Shown here in pieces: positions 1 to 7,711 of a DNA stretch of 14,588 nucleotides. Every line of letters starts with the position of its first letter. Position 1 is the stretch's first letter. Below the pieces are notes generated by a model, which saw nothing but the letters and a program-made list of their open reading frames with translations, was not told the origin of the DNA and made no database searches. The position numbers were made by a program, and so were the translations under genes. The DNA is from Pseudomonadota bacterium (GTDB lineage Bacteria; Pseudomonadota; Gammaproteobacteria; Xanthomonadales; Xanthomonadaceae), in NCBI GenBank assembly GCA_023430045.1, contig JAEZCF010000152.1:1-14588 (forward strand), read 5' to 3'.

Positions 1-46
1 GGGGCGCCCCCGCGCGGGGGGCCCCCCCCCCCCCCCCCCCGGCGGC
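1..46. other. G/C-only low-complexity tract at the window edge, probable sequence artefact
   Basis: The first 46 bases contain only G and C, including an uninterrupted run of 19 C at 22-40 directly after six G. On the coding (minus) strand this is a G19 run, adding six glycines to the chpB frame exactly where a normal CheB C-terminus should continue. Coding sequence to the right is normal. A poly-G tail read into a contig end, as happens with two-colour sequencing chemistry, is the simplest explanation; a genuine homopolymer is possible but less likely. Confidence 0.6.
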
Positions 47-1189
47 CACTACCGCCGTGGCTGCTGCCGGGTCGTAGCACCCCTCACCGACCTGCCCCCC
101 CACCCATGCACCGGCTTCCGCCAATGCCAGCGCCGGTTCCACCTGTGCAAGGCCCGCTCCGCTGAGCAGGATCACCGCACTTTCAGGGGCTGGCAGGGTT
201 GCCAGGTCCAGGCCGCCCGCCTGCACCTGAAAGTGCAGGCCGCCATCGCGCAGGTCCACCGCGGTGTCATCCGGCAGGATGTACACGTGGCCTTCGAGGA
301 CATCCGCATCGGCTTCGGCCAGCGCGACCGGCAACGCAGACACACGCGCCATCTGCTTGACCAGGTTGCCGTAACGCGCGCCGTCCAGCGGCATGCGGAC
401 CAGCACCGGCACGTCCAGCTGCGCGGGCAATGCCCCCAGCAGGCGTCGCAAGGCATCCGGCCCACCGATACCGGCCAGCACGACCACCGCACCCCGCGCA
501 CCATGCCGGGGAGCCGCTGCCGGCTCGATATCCACCAGGCTCAGCGCCGTGGACTCGAAGCTGGATGACACGCCCGGCGTGCCCGCCACGGTGGCCGGCG
601 CAGCATGCACCACGTCGTCGTCCAGCAACGCCCAGGTGCTGTGGTCGGCCAGCAGCGTGGACACAGGCTGTGCCGGTTCCGTCTCCGGTTCCGGCAGCGG
701 CTCGTGGAACATGCTGTCCCCGGGCACCGCGTGCGCGGCGTCGGCCGCCTCATGCAGGTGAAACGACAGGGGCTCGCTGGTCTCCGACACCCGCGCCGCA
801 TCGGACAGGCCGGGCTCAGGCAGCAGCTCGTCCTCCTCCTCCGCACCGGGCGGCAGCACATTGCGGCGTCCATGCAGCTTGGCGGCCAGATGGCGGGCCC
901 AGCGCTGCATTTCCCAGCCTTCACGGCGCGCTGCGACCTCCGCTTCATCGAACACCAGCACGAAATCCGGCGACGACAGCGCCTCTTCCAGGCGCTCCAG
1001 CGCATCTTCCACGGCAGGTTCCAGTGCAACCACCACCGCATGCGGCGAACAGGCCAGCAGGACCTCCGGGGCCAGCGCCTGCGGGTCTTCTTCCAGCACC
1101 AGCTCGGTACCCGCCAGTGCAAGCGCTTCGCGCAGGCGCTCGCGGGCAGTGCCCGGGCGTGCCAGCAGCGCGACCGCCGGTGGCGGCAT
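1..1189 (-). CDS. chpB: ChpB-like degenerate CheB-type protein of the Pil-Chp system (3' end cut by window edge)
   Basis: This is a CheB-family protein directly downstream of chpA, open from 1189 to the left edge with no stop (about 383 credible residues, then low-complexity codons from position 40 down). Residues 1-110 resemble a receiver fold, followed by an acidic linker (about 115-228) and a CheB-like domain from about 232. The CheB-type segments VVVLAGIGGPDALRRLL, VLVRMPLDG and VILLSGAGLAQ are recognisable. However, the catalytic Ser of GASTGG is Gly240, the His of QHMP is Arg265 and the Asp of GMGNDG is Ala348, so methylesterase activity is unlikely. The usual receiver aspartate position also looks replaced (PHAVVVALEP). 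The ATG at 1189 lies 4 nt after the chpA stop. In-frame GTG codons at 1207 and 1201, overlapping chpA, are alternatives; a GGGG at 1218-1215 is well spaced for the 1207 start. Family assignment is firm; function is inferred to be structural or regulatory. Confidence 0.8.
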   Translation of the reverse strand, partial: MPPPAVALLARPGTARERLREALALAGTELVLEEDPQALAPEVLLACSPHAVVVALEPAVEDALERLEEALSSPDFVLVFDEAEVAARREGWEMQRWARHLAAKLHGRRNVLPPGAEEEDELLPEPGLSDAARVSETSEPLSFHLHEAADAAHAVPGDSMFHEPLPEPETEPAQPVSTLLADHSTWALLDDDVVHAAPATVAGTPGVSSSFESTALSLVDIEPAAAPRHGARGAVVVLAGIGGPDALRRLLGALPAQLDVPVLVRMPLDGARYGNLVKQMARVSALPVALAEADADVLEGHVYILPDDTAVDLRDGGLHFQVQAGGLDLATLPAPESAVILLSGAGLAQVEPALALAEAGAWVGGQVGEGCYDPAAATAVVAAGGGGGGAPRAGAP

Positions 1190-1193
1190 TACA

Positions 1194-4100
1194 TCATTCA
1201 CGGACACGGGCTATCCCCAGCAGGTCGTACACATTGCGCATCAGATCCAGTTCCTGGTACGGCTTGCCCAGATAGCGCTGCACACCGATTTCGAAGGCGC
1301 GCTGGCGATGCTTGTCACCACTGCGCGAGGTGATCATCACGATCGGCACCCCACGGTAACGCGGATCGGCACGCATCGCGGTGGCCAGTTCGTAGCCATC
1401 CATGCGCGGCATTTCGATATCCAGCAACATCAGGTCCGGCACGCGTTCTTCCAGGCGCTCCAGCGCCTCGACGCCGTCGCGGGCTACCGTCACCTCGAAG
1501 TTGTGGCGCTCCAGGATGCGTCCGGTGACCTTGCGCATGGTGAGCGAATCGTCCACCACCATCACCACCGGCACCTGGCGTTGCTGCTCCTGCGCAGCGG
1601 CAGGCAGAGGCCGCTGCGGGTTGGCGACGAAGCGGCGCACCAGCGGTGCCACGTCCAGGATCACCACCACGCGTCCATCGCCGGTGATGGTGGCGCCGTA
1701 GATGCCCGGCACCGAAGCGATCTGCAGGCCTACCGGCTTGACCACGATTTCGCGGTTACCCAGCACCTGGTCGATCGCCACCGCCGCGCGCAGGTCGCCG
1801 GCACGGACCAGCAGCAGCGGCACCTGCGCCTGGCCTTCGGCGCGTGCGGCCTCCTGCCCGACCAGACTGCCGAGGTCGTACAGCGTGTAGTCCTCGCCGC
1901 TGTAGCGGTAGCTGCCCTCGCCCGCCTCGAAGCGTTCGCGCGAGATGCGTCCGATGCCACTGACCGACGCCACCGGAACCGCAAACGTGGTCTCGCCGAT
2001 CTGCACGAAGACCGCCTGGGTCACCGCCAGCGTCTGCGGCAGGCGCAGCGTGAAGCGCGCACCCTGCCCACGGACGGAGTGGATTTCCACGCTGCCGCCC
2101 AGCTGGCGGACTTCATTGCGCACCACGTCCATGCCCACGCCTCGCCCGGCCAGCTGGCTCAGCTGGTCCGCCGTGCTGAAACCGGCGGAGAAGATCAGGC
2201 TGTCCAGTTCATCATCCGCCAGCACGGCATCGGCCTGCACCAGGCCACGTTCGATGGCGCGACGGCGGATGGCCTCACGGTCCAGCCCAGCGCCGTCGTC
2301 AGCCACATCCAGGACGATTTCCGATCCTTCGCGATGCAGGCGCAGGGAAATCTCGCCTTCCTCCGGCTTGCCGGCGGCACGCCGCTGTTCGACCGATTCC
2401 AGCCCATGGGCCACAGAATTGCGCAGCATGTGCTCCAGCGGCGCCACCATGCGATCCAGGACATTGCGGTCCAGTTCGCCGTGGGTTCCTTCCAGCGTCA
2501 GGTGCACCTGCTTGCCGGTATCCGTGCCGGCCTGCCTCACCACGCGGCGCAGGCGCGGCACCAGGCCGTCGAACGGCACCATACGCGCGCGCATCAGGCC
2601 GTCCTGCAGTTCCGAACTGACACGCGACTGCTGCTGCAGCAACGAATCGTACTGGCGCGAAAGGTCGTCCAGCACGCCCTGCAGCCCCCCCAGATCGGCT
2701 GCAGATTCGTTGAGCGCACGGCTCAGCTGCTGCAGGGTGGAGAAGCGATCGAGTTCGAGCGGATCGAAGGTCTGGTTGGCCTGTTCCTGCTCGCGCTGGT
2801 AACGCGCCACGATCTGCGCCTCGGTTTCCAGATCCAGGCGACGCAGCTGGTCGCGCAGGCGCGCGTTGGTACGTTCCAGTTCGCCCATCGCTCCGCGGAA
2901 CGCGCCCAGCTGCTGTTCAAGCCGCGAGCGGTAGATGGCCACTTCGCCGGCATGGTTGACCAGGCGGTCGAGCAGGTCGGCGCGCACGCGCACCTGCTCC
3001 TGCTGCGGACGCGAGGTCCCATCCTCGTCGCTGGCGCCTTCCACCGGCAACGGCTCGGAAAGCGGCTGGCTGGCGATGCCTGCGACGTCGTCGGCATCCG
3101 CCGCGCCGGAATCGACGCTGCCCACAGTCGTCGGATCGATCGCTGCATCGGCAGCGATGCCCGCTGCGGTCGCATCCACGGAATTCGTGGCAGCTCCAGC
3201 CACCGGATCCTGGGTGCGCAAATCGAACGCGGACACCAGGTCATCCGCCGCCGGCACCTGGCGATGGGCACCGGTAAGAATGAGCAGTTGATGCAGGCGG
3301 TCGAAACCACGTTCCAGCAAGCGCACGTCGCTACGGTCCAGGCGCGTGCGACCCACCGCAACCGCTTCCAGCAGCGATTCGATGCCGTGGCCAAGGTCGC
3401 CGACGGCATTGATGCCTGCCATGCGCGCGCCGCCCTTCAACGTATGCAGATCGCGCTGCAGGCCCGCCAGCACGTCGCGGTCGTCCGGTGCGGCACGCAG
3501 TTCGTTGATCAGACCATCGCAGTGGTCCAGCAGGTCCTTGCCTTCCTCGACGAAGATATCGACCAGTTCGCGGTCCAGCACCTGGAAGTCCAGGGCATCG
3601 GCCGCAGGTGCCAGGTCCTCTGCCTCGCCGGTTTGCGTTCCGGTATCGGTTGCGGTTCCGTTTTCGATTTCGGCGTCGTTGGCAGCTTTGACGGCAGCGG
3701 GCGTTTCCATCTCGAAGAAAGGTTGATGGGCTTGCTCGTCGACGATGCTGGCGGCGTCGGCGTCGACAGGCTCGGCATCGGCATCGGGCTCGGCGAAAGC
3801 GTCGGCTTCATCCGCCTCGTCCTCATGTCCTTGGAAGGAGAGCACCTGGAACGCTTCGTCGGTGTCGTCTTCCTCGATGACGTGCAGGCCCTCATCCAGG
3901 GCCTCCTGCAACGGCACGGCGTCGCCGAACGACGGTGCCGAAGACAGTTCTTCCGGCCACTCGGCTTCGCTCGCATGCGCGTGCCCATCGGAGACCGGCT
4001 GCACATCATCCACGGCACCCACGGCACCCACGGCATCAGGCTGCTGGCCGGGCGGCAACGAGGCACGCACGCTGTCATCGAGATACAGCGAAAGATCCTC

Positions 4101-7100
4101 CGCGCCGGTGAGCTGGACATCTGCTTCCGCCAGCGGGTGCGGCCCGACCGACGTTGCGGACGTGTCAGCCGCGTCCGTTGCCAGCGTCACTGGCGGCTGA
4201 GCCCAGCGCTCAGCGCTGCTCTCGTCCACGCCAGACAGGTAGGCGGACAGGTCGGCAGCACCGGTCAGTTCAACACCGTCGCCCAGCGCTCCCTCGGACA
4301 CTGCTTCATGGCGGTCGTGCCTCGGTTCCGCGGCCACCTGCAGGTCTTCGAACTCACCGTCAGCCCACAGGTGCAGCTCATCTTCATCCAGCCGTTCATC
4401 GACTGGCATCCGCCCATCCACGTCGGCTTCGGCTTCGGCCTCATCATCGGCCTCACTGGCGGCGGCGGACGCGCGATCTTCGTCCGCGGCCTCAGTCGGA
4501 TGTTCGCCGACGGACAACGTACCGTCAGGCTGCACCGCCTCGACGTCCAGCGAATCGGAAGGATCGACCGGCCCGTCGATGTCCTGCAGTTCCTCCAGCT
4601 CGTCCAACACCGGCCAGCGCGCTTCCGGCAGGGTCGCCGCCAGCGCCTGCAGACGTTCGGCCAGCGCACGCTGCACGGGCACACGCGGCTGTTCGGCCTG
4701 CAACGACAGCATGGTGGCCTCGATGGCCTGCGCGGTCGCATCCAGCGCCTGCACCGCATCCGACGTAGGCACTTCGGACGCGGCCAGCGCACGCTTGATG
4801 TAGCTCTCCGCGGCACCGGTGACGGCGGTGATCTCCGGCACGTCGGTCATCGCGAACGCACCGTTCATCGTATGTACCGCGCGCAGCAGCGGATCACCGA
4901 CCTGCTGCGGCTGCACGCGAGCTTCCCGCAGCCAGTCATGCAGCGTGATCATGTGCGCGTGCACTTCGGCTTCGAGAATCTCGCGCAGCACGCTGTCGAT
5001 GGTGGCCGGCGTGCCCGCTTCTGCGGCGGTCCCTGCCGCTTCCACCGATGCGGCCCCGGTGGAGGCCGTCACGGGTGCTGGTATATGGAACGTTTCCTCG
5101 CCCGCACCTACACGGTCGGCAATGCCCTGCAGACCCTGCAGGTCGGCGTGGATCGGGCTGCCATCGCGCAGCGCCGCGTTGAGTTCAGGCAAGACGTCGC
5201 AGGCCTGGTCGACCAGCGCCACCACCGCCGGCGAAGCACTTCGGGACCCGTCCAGCACGCGGTTGAGCATGCCTTCGATCTTCCACGCGAACTCACCCAG
5301 CGTACGTGCGCCGACCAGGCGACCACTTCCCTTCAGGGTGTGGAAGACGCGGCGGATGGGCCGCAACCGGTCCATGTTGTCCGGCTGGGCATGCCAGGCC
5401 GGCAACAGGTTGCCGAGGTTCTGCAGCTCCTCTTCAAATTCTTCCAGGAAGACATCACGGATATCCTGGTCGATGTTCTCTGCCTGCTCGTCGAAGCCCC
5501 CATCGACATGGACGGGACCTGCGGCCTGCGTGCCCGACGAGGCGGTCGGAGCAGCGCTGGATTCCTGCGGCGTGGCATGCGGCTGGAACGCGGCGGCCGC
5601 TGTTGCCAGTTCGGCAAGGAAGCGCGCATCCTCGTCGTCATCGTCGCTGCCATGGGCGACGTCACCGGCATCGCCATCGGCCGCGGACGCCGGCGGGACG
5701 GCCTCTTCGGCATCCAATGACAGCACGCTGTCGCCACGGCTGAGCGCGCTTTCATCGACGTGGAAGCTGACCGCTTCGCTTCCTTCGAAGGCGCCGCCAG
5801 ACTCGGCCAGCACCGGATCGAAACCATTCGTCTCGATGATGACCACTTCGCTGGCATCCAGCGTGGTGTCTTCTGCCGGTTCTTCCTGCGGCGTCTCCAC
5901 CGAAGGACCCGCTTCGACTACACCGGTATCCAACGGCGCCACGGACCAGGCGGTGGTTTCGGAAAACGCTTCGGCAGACACCGGATCGAAACCGCTGGCG
6001 GCTGCCGGAAGTGGTGCAGCAGCCACCACACCAGGAAATGTTTCCAGCCCACCCAGTTCCCAGGCGGGCACCTCCGGTGGCGCCGCGCTGGATGCTGCAA
6101 ACACCAGGGACGGCGCGTCTGCGCCATTGTTCCCTGCGTCAGCGGACGGTTCCAGGGAAGCAGCCACGTCGAACACCACGTCGGGTATCGCGGGCGGAAC
6201 AAACATTGGCGCCGGAGCCAACGTCACGGTCTCGAATGCATCCTCCCTCGGCACGGCGAATGCCGGCACCGGCAGCGGCTCACGCTGCACGGGCGCCGCT
6301 GCCAGCGCGTCCAAGGGCACGCCAGCCCCGGCCGTGTCTTCAACGACGATGGCTGGCAATGGCCAGTAACGGAGTGCTTCCAGGCTGCTGCGGGTGATTT
6401 CCAGGATGTCTTCGCGGCCCGGGCGACGGTCACGCAATGCTTCCAGGTAATACTCCAGGCTCGCCATGGCATCGGCCAGCGTATCCAGCTGGCGGCCACT
6501 GGGCACGCGCTGGCGCGCGATCAGTTCGGCACTGACGTACTGCGCCACGCCCTGCAGGTAATCGGCCGGCACCGACAGGTCGAGCATGCGCAGCGCGCCG
6601 CCAACCTCGCCAAGCAGGCGCGGCACGTCCTGCAGCTGCTCGTGGTTCCAGTTGGTTTCGATGAAGGCGACGAAATGTTCGCGCGCCACAGTGAAGTTGG
6701 CGATCGCTTCATGGGCGAGGACCTCCACCGTGCGGCGCGTTTCAGCCGCGGCCGGATCGTCCTCGCCGCTGCCCGCCGCGCCCAGGTTCGCGACCTGGTC
6801 GTCCAGCGAGGCATCCACGTACAGCAGCGCGCCGGCGACATCCAGCAGCATGCCTTCGTCGATCTGCTGGCCACGTTCGACCACGCCCTGCAGGGCATCA
6901 CGCTGCTGCACCACGACGCGGCGGGCGACGTCCAGCCCCATCATTGCCAGGGTATCGGCCACCGCGCCCAGCTCATCCACCTGCTGCTGCAGCTGCGCCG
7001 GCTGGCCATCGGTACGCAGGTGCAGATCCAGCGCGTCCTTGACCCGCAACAGCTCTTCCTTCACCGCGCTGCCGACGGTATCGAGCAGCTCCCGGTTGCG

Positions 7101-7595
7101 TCCGCTCAGGCTGCCGCGGGCATGGTCCAGTTCCGCCTCGCTGGCGCTGGCGCTGTCCGGCGCGAAGGCCAGCAGCACACTTTCGTTGATGCCCGCGATG
7201 CCGCGCACGGCACGGATCTCATTGAGCAGCGGCAGCAGTACGATGGGAATGTCACGATGTCCGTTCTGCAGCCGTTCCAGATAATCGGGCAGCAGCACGC
7301 TGCCGCGCATCAGCGTGGCGCAGGCCTCGTCGCGATCCACCACGTCCCCGGCACCGATGGCGTTGGCCAGCTGCTCCAGTTCCTCGGCGACCATCGCCGG
7401 CGCATACAGTTCGACCATCCGCAGCGTGCCCTGCACCTGGTGCAGATGGCCCGCACAGAAGCGCATGCGGCTGGTGTCGGAAGGCTCTTCGACGAAGTAT
7501 TCGACCTCGTTGCGGACCTGGCGGAGGGTTTCGTCCAGCTCCGGCTTCACCCAGCCCAGGGCCGCGTGGCTCATTGCGTCGCGCAGGCTGCTCAT
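1194..7595 (-). CDS. chpA: ChpA (PilL) hybrid chemotaxis histidine kinase with multiple HPt modules and a C-terminal receiver
   Basis: This is the central kinase of the Pil-Chp pathway, a 2133-residue cytoplasmic protein; P. aeruginosa ChpA is about 2,470. Residues 1-420 are FimL-like with degenerate HPt modules (HQVQG at H52; the His position is Gly329 in GEVGG). An acidic linker spans about 422-705. A canonical HPt follows with H752 (FHTLKGSGR), then one at H908 (VHTMNGAFA, Lys replaced by Asn). A second acidic linker covers about 1005-1333, then a canonical HPt at H1384 (LHTLKGGARM). Next come dimerisation and HATPase domains (N box HMLRNSVAHG with N1726; DVADDGAGLD; GRGVGMDVV), a CheW-like domain, and a receiver with D2015, D2016 and phospho-acceptor D2059 (LLDIEMPRMDGYE). 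The start at 7595 is preferred over an upstream in-frame ATG at 7658 because GGAGGAG lies just upstream and the family N-terminus begins there. It probably phosphorylates PilG and PilH. Identity is very secure. Confidence 0.96.
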   Translation of the reverse strand: MSSLRDAMSHAALGWVKPELDETLRQVRNEVEYFVEEPSDTSRMRFCAGHLHQVQGTLRMVELYAPAMVAEELEQLANAIGAGDVVDRDEACATLMRGSVLLPDYLERLQNGHRDIPIVLLPLLNEIRAVRGIAGINESVLLAFAPDSASASEAELDHARGSLSGRNRELLDTVGSAVKEELLRVKDALDLHLRTDGQPAQLQQQVDELGAVADTLAMMGLDVARRVVVQQRDALQGVVERGQQIDEGMLLDVAGALLYVDASLDDQVANLGAAGSGEDDPAAAETRRTVEVLAHEAIANFTVAREHFVAFIETNWNHEQLQDVPRLLGEVGGALRMLDLSVPADYLQGVAQYVSAELIARQRVPSGRQLDTLADAMASLEYYLEALRDRRPGREDILEITRSSLEALRYWPLPAIVVEDTAGAGVPLDALAAAPVQREPLPVPAFAVPREDAFETVTLAPAPMFVPPAIPDVVFDVAASLEPSADAGNNGADAPSLVFAASSAAPPEVPAWELGGLETFPGVVAAAPLPAAASGFDPVSAEAFSETTAWSVAPLDTGVVEAGPSVETPQEEPAEDTTLDASEVVIIETNGFDPVLAESGGAFEGSEAVSFHVDESALSRGDSVLSLDAEEAVPPASAADGDAGDVAHGSDDDDEDARFLAELATAAAAFQPHATPQESSAAPTASSGTQAAGPVHVDGGFDEQAENIDQDIRDVFLEEFEEELQNLGNLLPAWHAQPDNMDRLRPIRRVFHTLKGSGRLVGARTLGEFAWKIEGMLNRVLDGSRSASPAVVALVDQACDVLPELNAALRDGSPIHADLQGLQGIADRVGAGEETFHIPAPVTASTGAASVEAAGTAAEAGTPATIDSVLREILEAEVHAHMITLHDWLREARVQPQQVGDPLLRAVHTMNGAFAMTDVPEITAVTGAAESYIKRALAASEVPTSDAVQALDATAQAIEATMLSLQAEQPRVPVQRALAERLQALAATLPEARWPVLDELEELQDIDGPVDPSDSLDVEAVQPDGTLSVGEHPTEAADEDRASAAASEADDEAEAEADVDGRMPVDERLDEDELHLWADGEFEDLQVAAEPRHDRHEAVSEGALGDGVELTGAADLSAYLSGVDESSAERWAQPPVTLATDAADTSATSVGPHPLAEADVQLTGAEDLSLYLDDSVRASLPPGQQPDAVGAVGAVDDVQPVSDGHAHASEAEWPEELSSAPSFGDAVPLQEALDEGLHVIEEDDTDEAFQVLSFQGHEDEADEADAFAEPDADAEPVDADAASIVDEQAHQPFFEMETPAAVKAANDAEIENGTATDTGTQTGEAEDLAPAADALDFQVLDRELVDIFVEEGKDLLDHCDGLINELRAAPDDRDVLAGLQRDLHTLKGGARMAGINAVGDLGHGIESLLEAVAVGRTRLDRSDVRLLERGFDRLHQLLILTGAHRQVPAADDLVSAFDLRTQDPVAGAATNSVDATAAGIAADAAIDPTTVGSVDSGAADADDVAGIASQPLSEPLPVEGASDEDGTSRPQQEQVRVRADLLDRLVNHAGEVAIYRSRLEQQLGAFRGAMGELERTNARLRDQLRRLDLETEAQIVARYQREQEQANQTFDPLELDRFSTLQQLSRALNESAADLGGLQGVLDDLSRQYDSLLQQQSRVSSELQDGLMRARMVPFDGLVPRLRRVVRQAGTDTGKQVHLTLEGTHGELDRNVLDRMVAPLEHMLRNSVAHGLESVEQRRAAGKPEEGEISLRLHREGSEIVLDVADDGAGLDREAIRRRAIERGLVQADAVLADDELDSLIFSAGFSTADQLSQLAGRGVGMDVVRNEVRQLGGSVEIHSVRGQGARFTLRLPQTLAVTQAVFVQIGETTFAVPVASVSGIGRISRERFEAGEGSYRYSGEDYTLYDLGSLVGQEAARAEGQAQVPLLLVRAGDLRAAVAIDQVLGNREIVVKPVGLQIASVPGIYGATITGDGRVVVILDVAPLVRRFVANPQRPLPAAAQEQQRQVPVVMVVDDSLTMRKVTGRILERHNFEVTVARDGVEALERLEERVPDLMLLDIEMPRMDGYELATAMRADPRYRGVPIVMITSRSGDKHRQRAFEIGVQRYLGKPYQELDLMRNVYDLLGIARVRE
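4011..4037. repeat. Three tandem 9-bp units inside chpA
   Basis: CACGGCACC occurs at 4011-4019 and 4020-4028, followed by CACGGCATC at 4029-4037. On the coding strand this gives the in-frame peptide DAVGAVGAV in the second acidic linker of ChpA. The unit is a multiple of three, so slippage would change linker length without breaking the frame. Confidence 0.8.
4080..4268 (-). repeat. Duplicated peptide motif LTGAxDLSxYL in the ChpA linker
   Basis: The ChpA linker encodes LTGAADLSAYL (residues 1110-1120, bases 4268-4236) and LTGAEDLSLYL (residues 1162-1172, bases 4112-4080). Nine of eleven residues are identical, although codons differ (for example CTG/CTC, GCC/GAG, TAC/TAT). The surrounding sequence is acidic and low in complexity, so these are the only ordered-looking patches. 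This pattern suits a duplicated short linear binding motif; the partner is unknown. Confidence 0.7.
5811..5993. repeat. Exact 15-bp direct repeat inside the first ChpA linker
   Basis: CACCGGATCGAAACC is present at 5811-5825 and again at 5979-5993, 168 bp apart and in the same frame. It encodes GFDPV at residues 591-595 and 535-539, each followed by a similar S/L-A-E segment. It looks like the trace of an internal duplication of linker sequence, or a second short motif. Confidence 0.7.
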
Positions 7596-7697
7596 GGCCG
7601 GGCTCCTCCGGTCGCCAGCGCACCCCGGCAGCCAGCGGCGCGGGAAGGACGAGGGCATGAATAATGACGATGGTTCATCAGGGTGATCCTTGCTTCT

Positions 7698-7710
7698 CCG
7701 CGCTGCGCGG
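7698..7710 (-). other. Short perfect hairpin between pilJ and chpA
   Basis: CCGCG-CTG-CGCGG forms a 5-bp stem with a 3-base loop, starting one base after the pilJ stop codon on the coding strand. It is not followed by a T-run, so it is not a convincing intrinsic terminator. It lies in the largest gap inside the operon (7596-7711, 116 nt), which otherwise holds only an AT-richer patch around 7660-7680 and the chpA ribosome binding site GGAGGAG near 7603-7609. It may tune mRNA stability between pilJ and the very long chpA. Confidence 0.3.
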
Positions 7711-7711
7711 C

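Noticed and set aside
1192..1194. ATG overlapping the chpA stop (TGATG) as the chpB start
   Set aside because: It is followed at once by TAA, so it encodes nothing. The chpB frame starts at ATG 1189 or at the in-frame GTG codons 1201/1207.
861..5720. A 1619-codon open reading frame on the plus strand, opposite chpA
   Set aside because: It is in exact codon register with chpA, so its stops would need TTA, CTA or TCA codons in chpA, which GC-biased codon use almost excludes. Its end at 5718-5720 is precisely a TCA serine codon of chpA. The translation is low-complexity (His, Gln, Arg rich) with no domain.
5760..7664. A 634-codon plus-strand frame opposite the first part of chpA
   Set aside because: Same register effect as the frame at 861-5720; no recognisable protein motifs, no start context, and chpA domains on the other strand are unambiguous.
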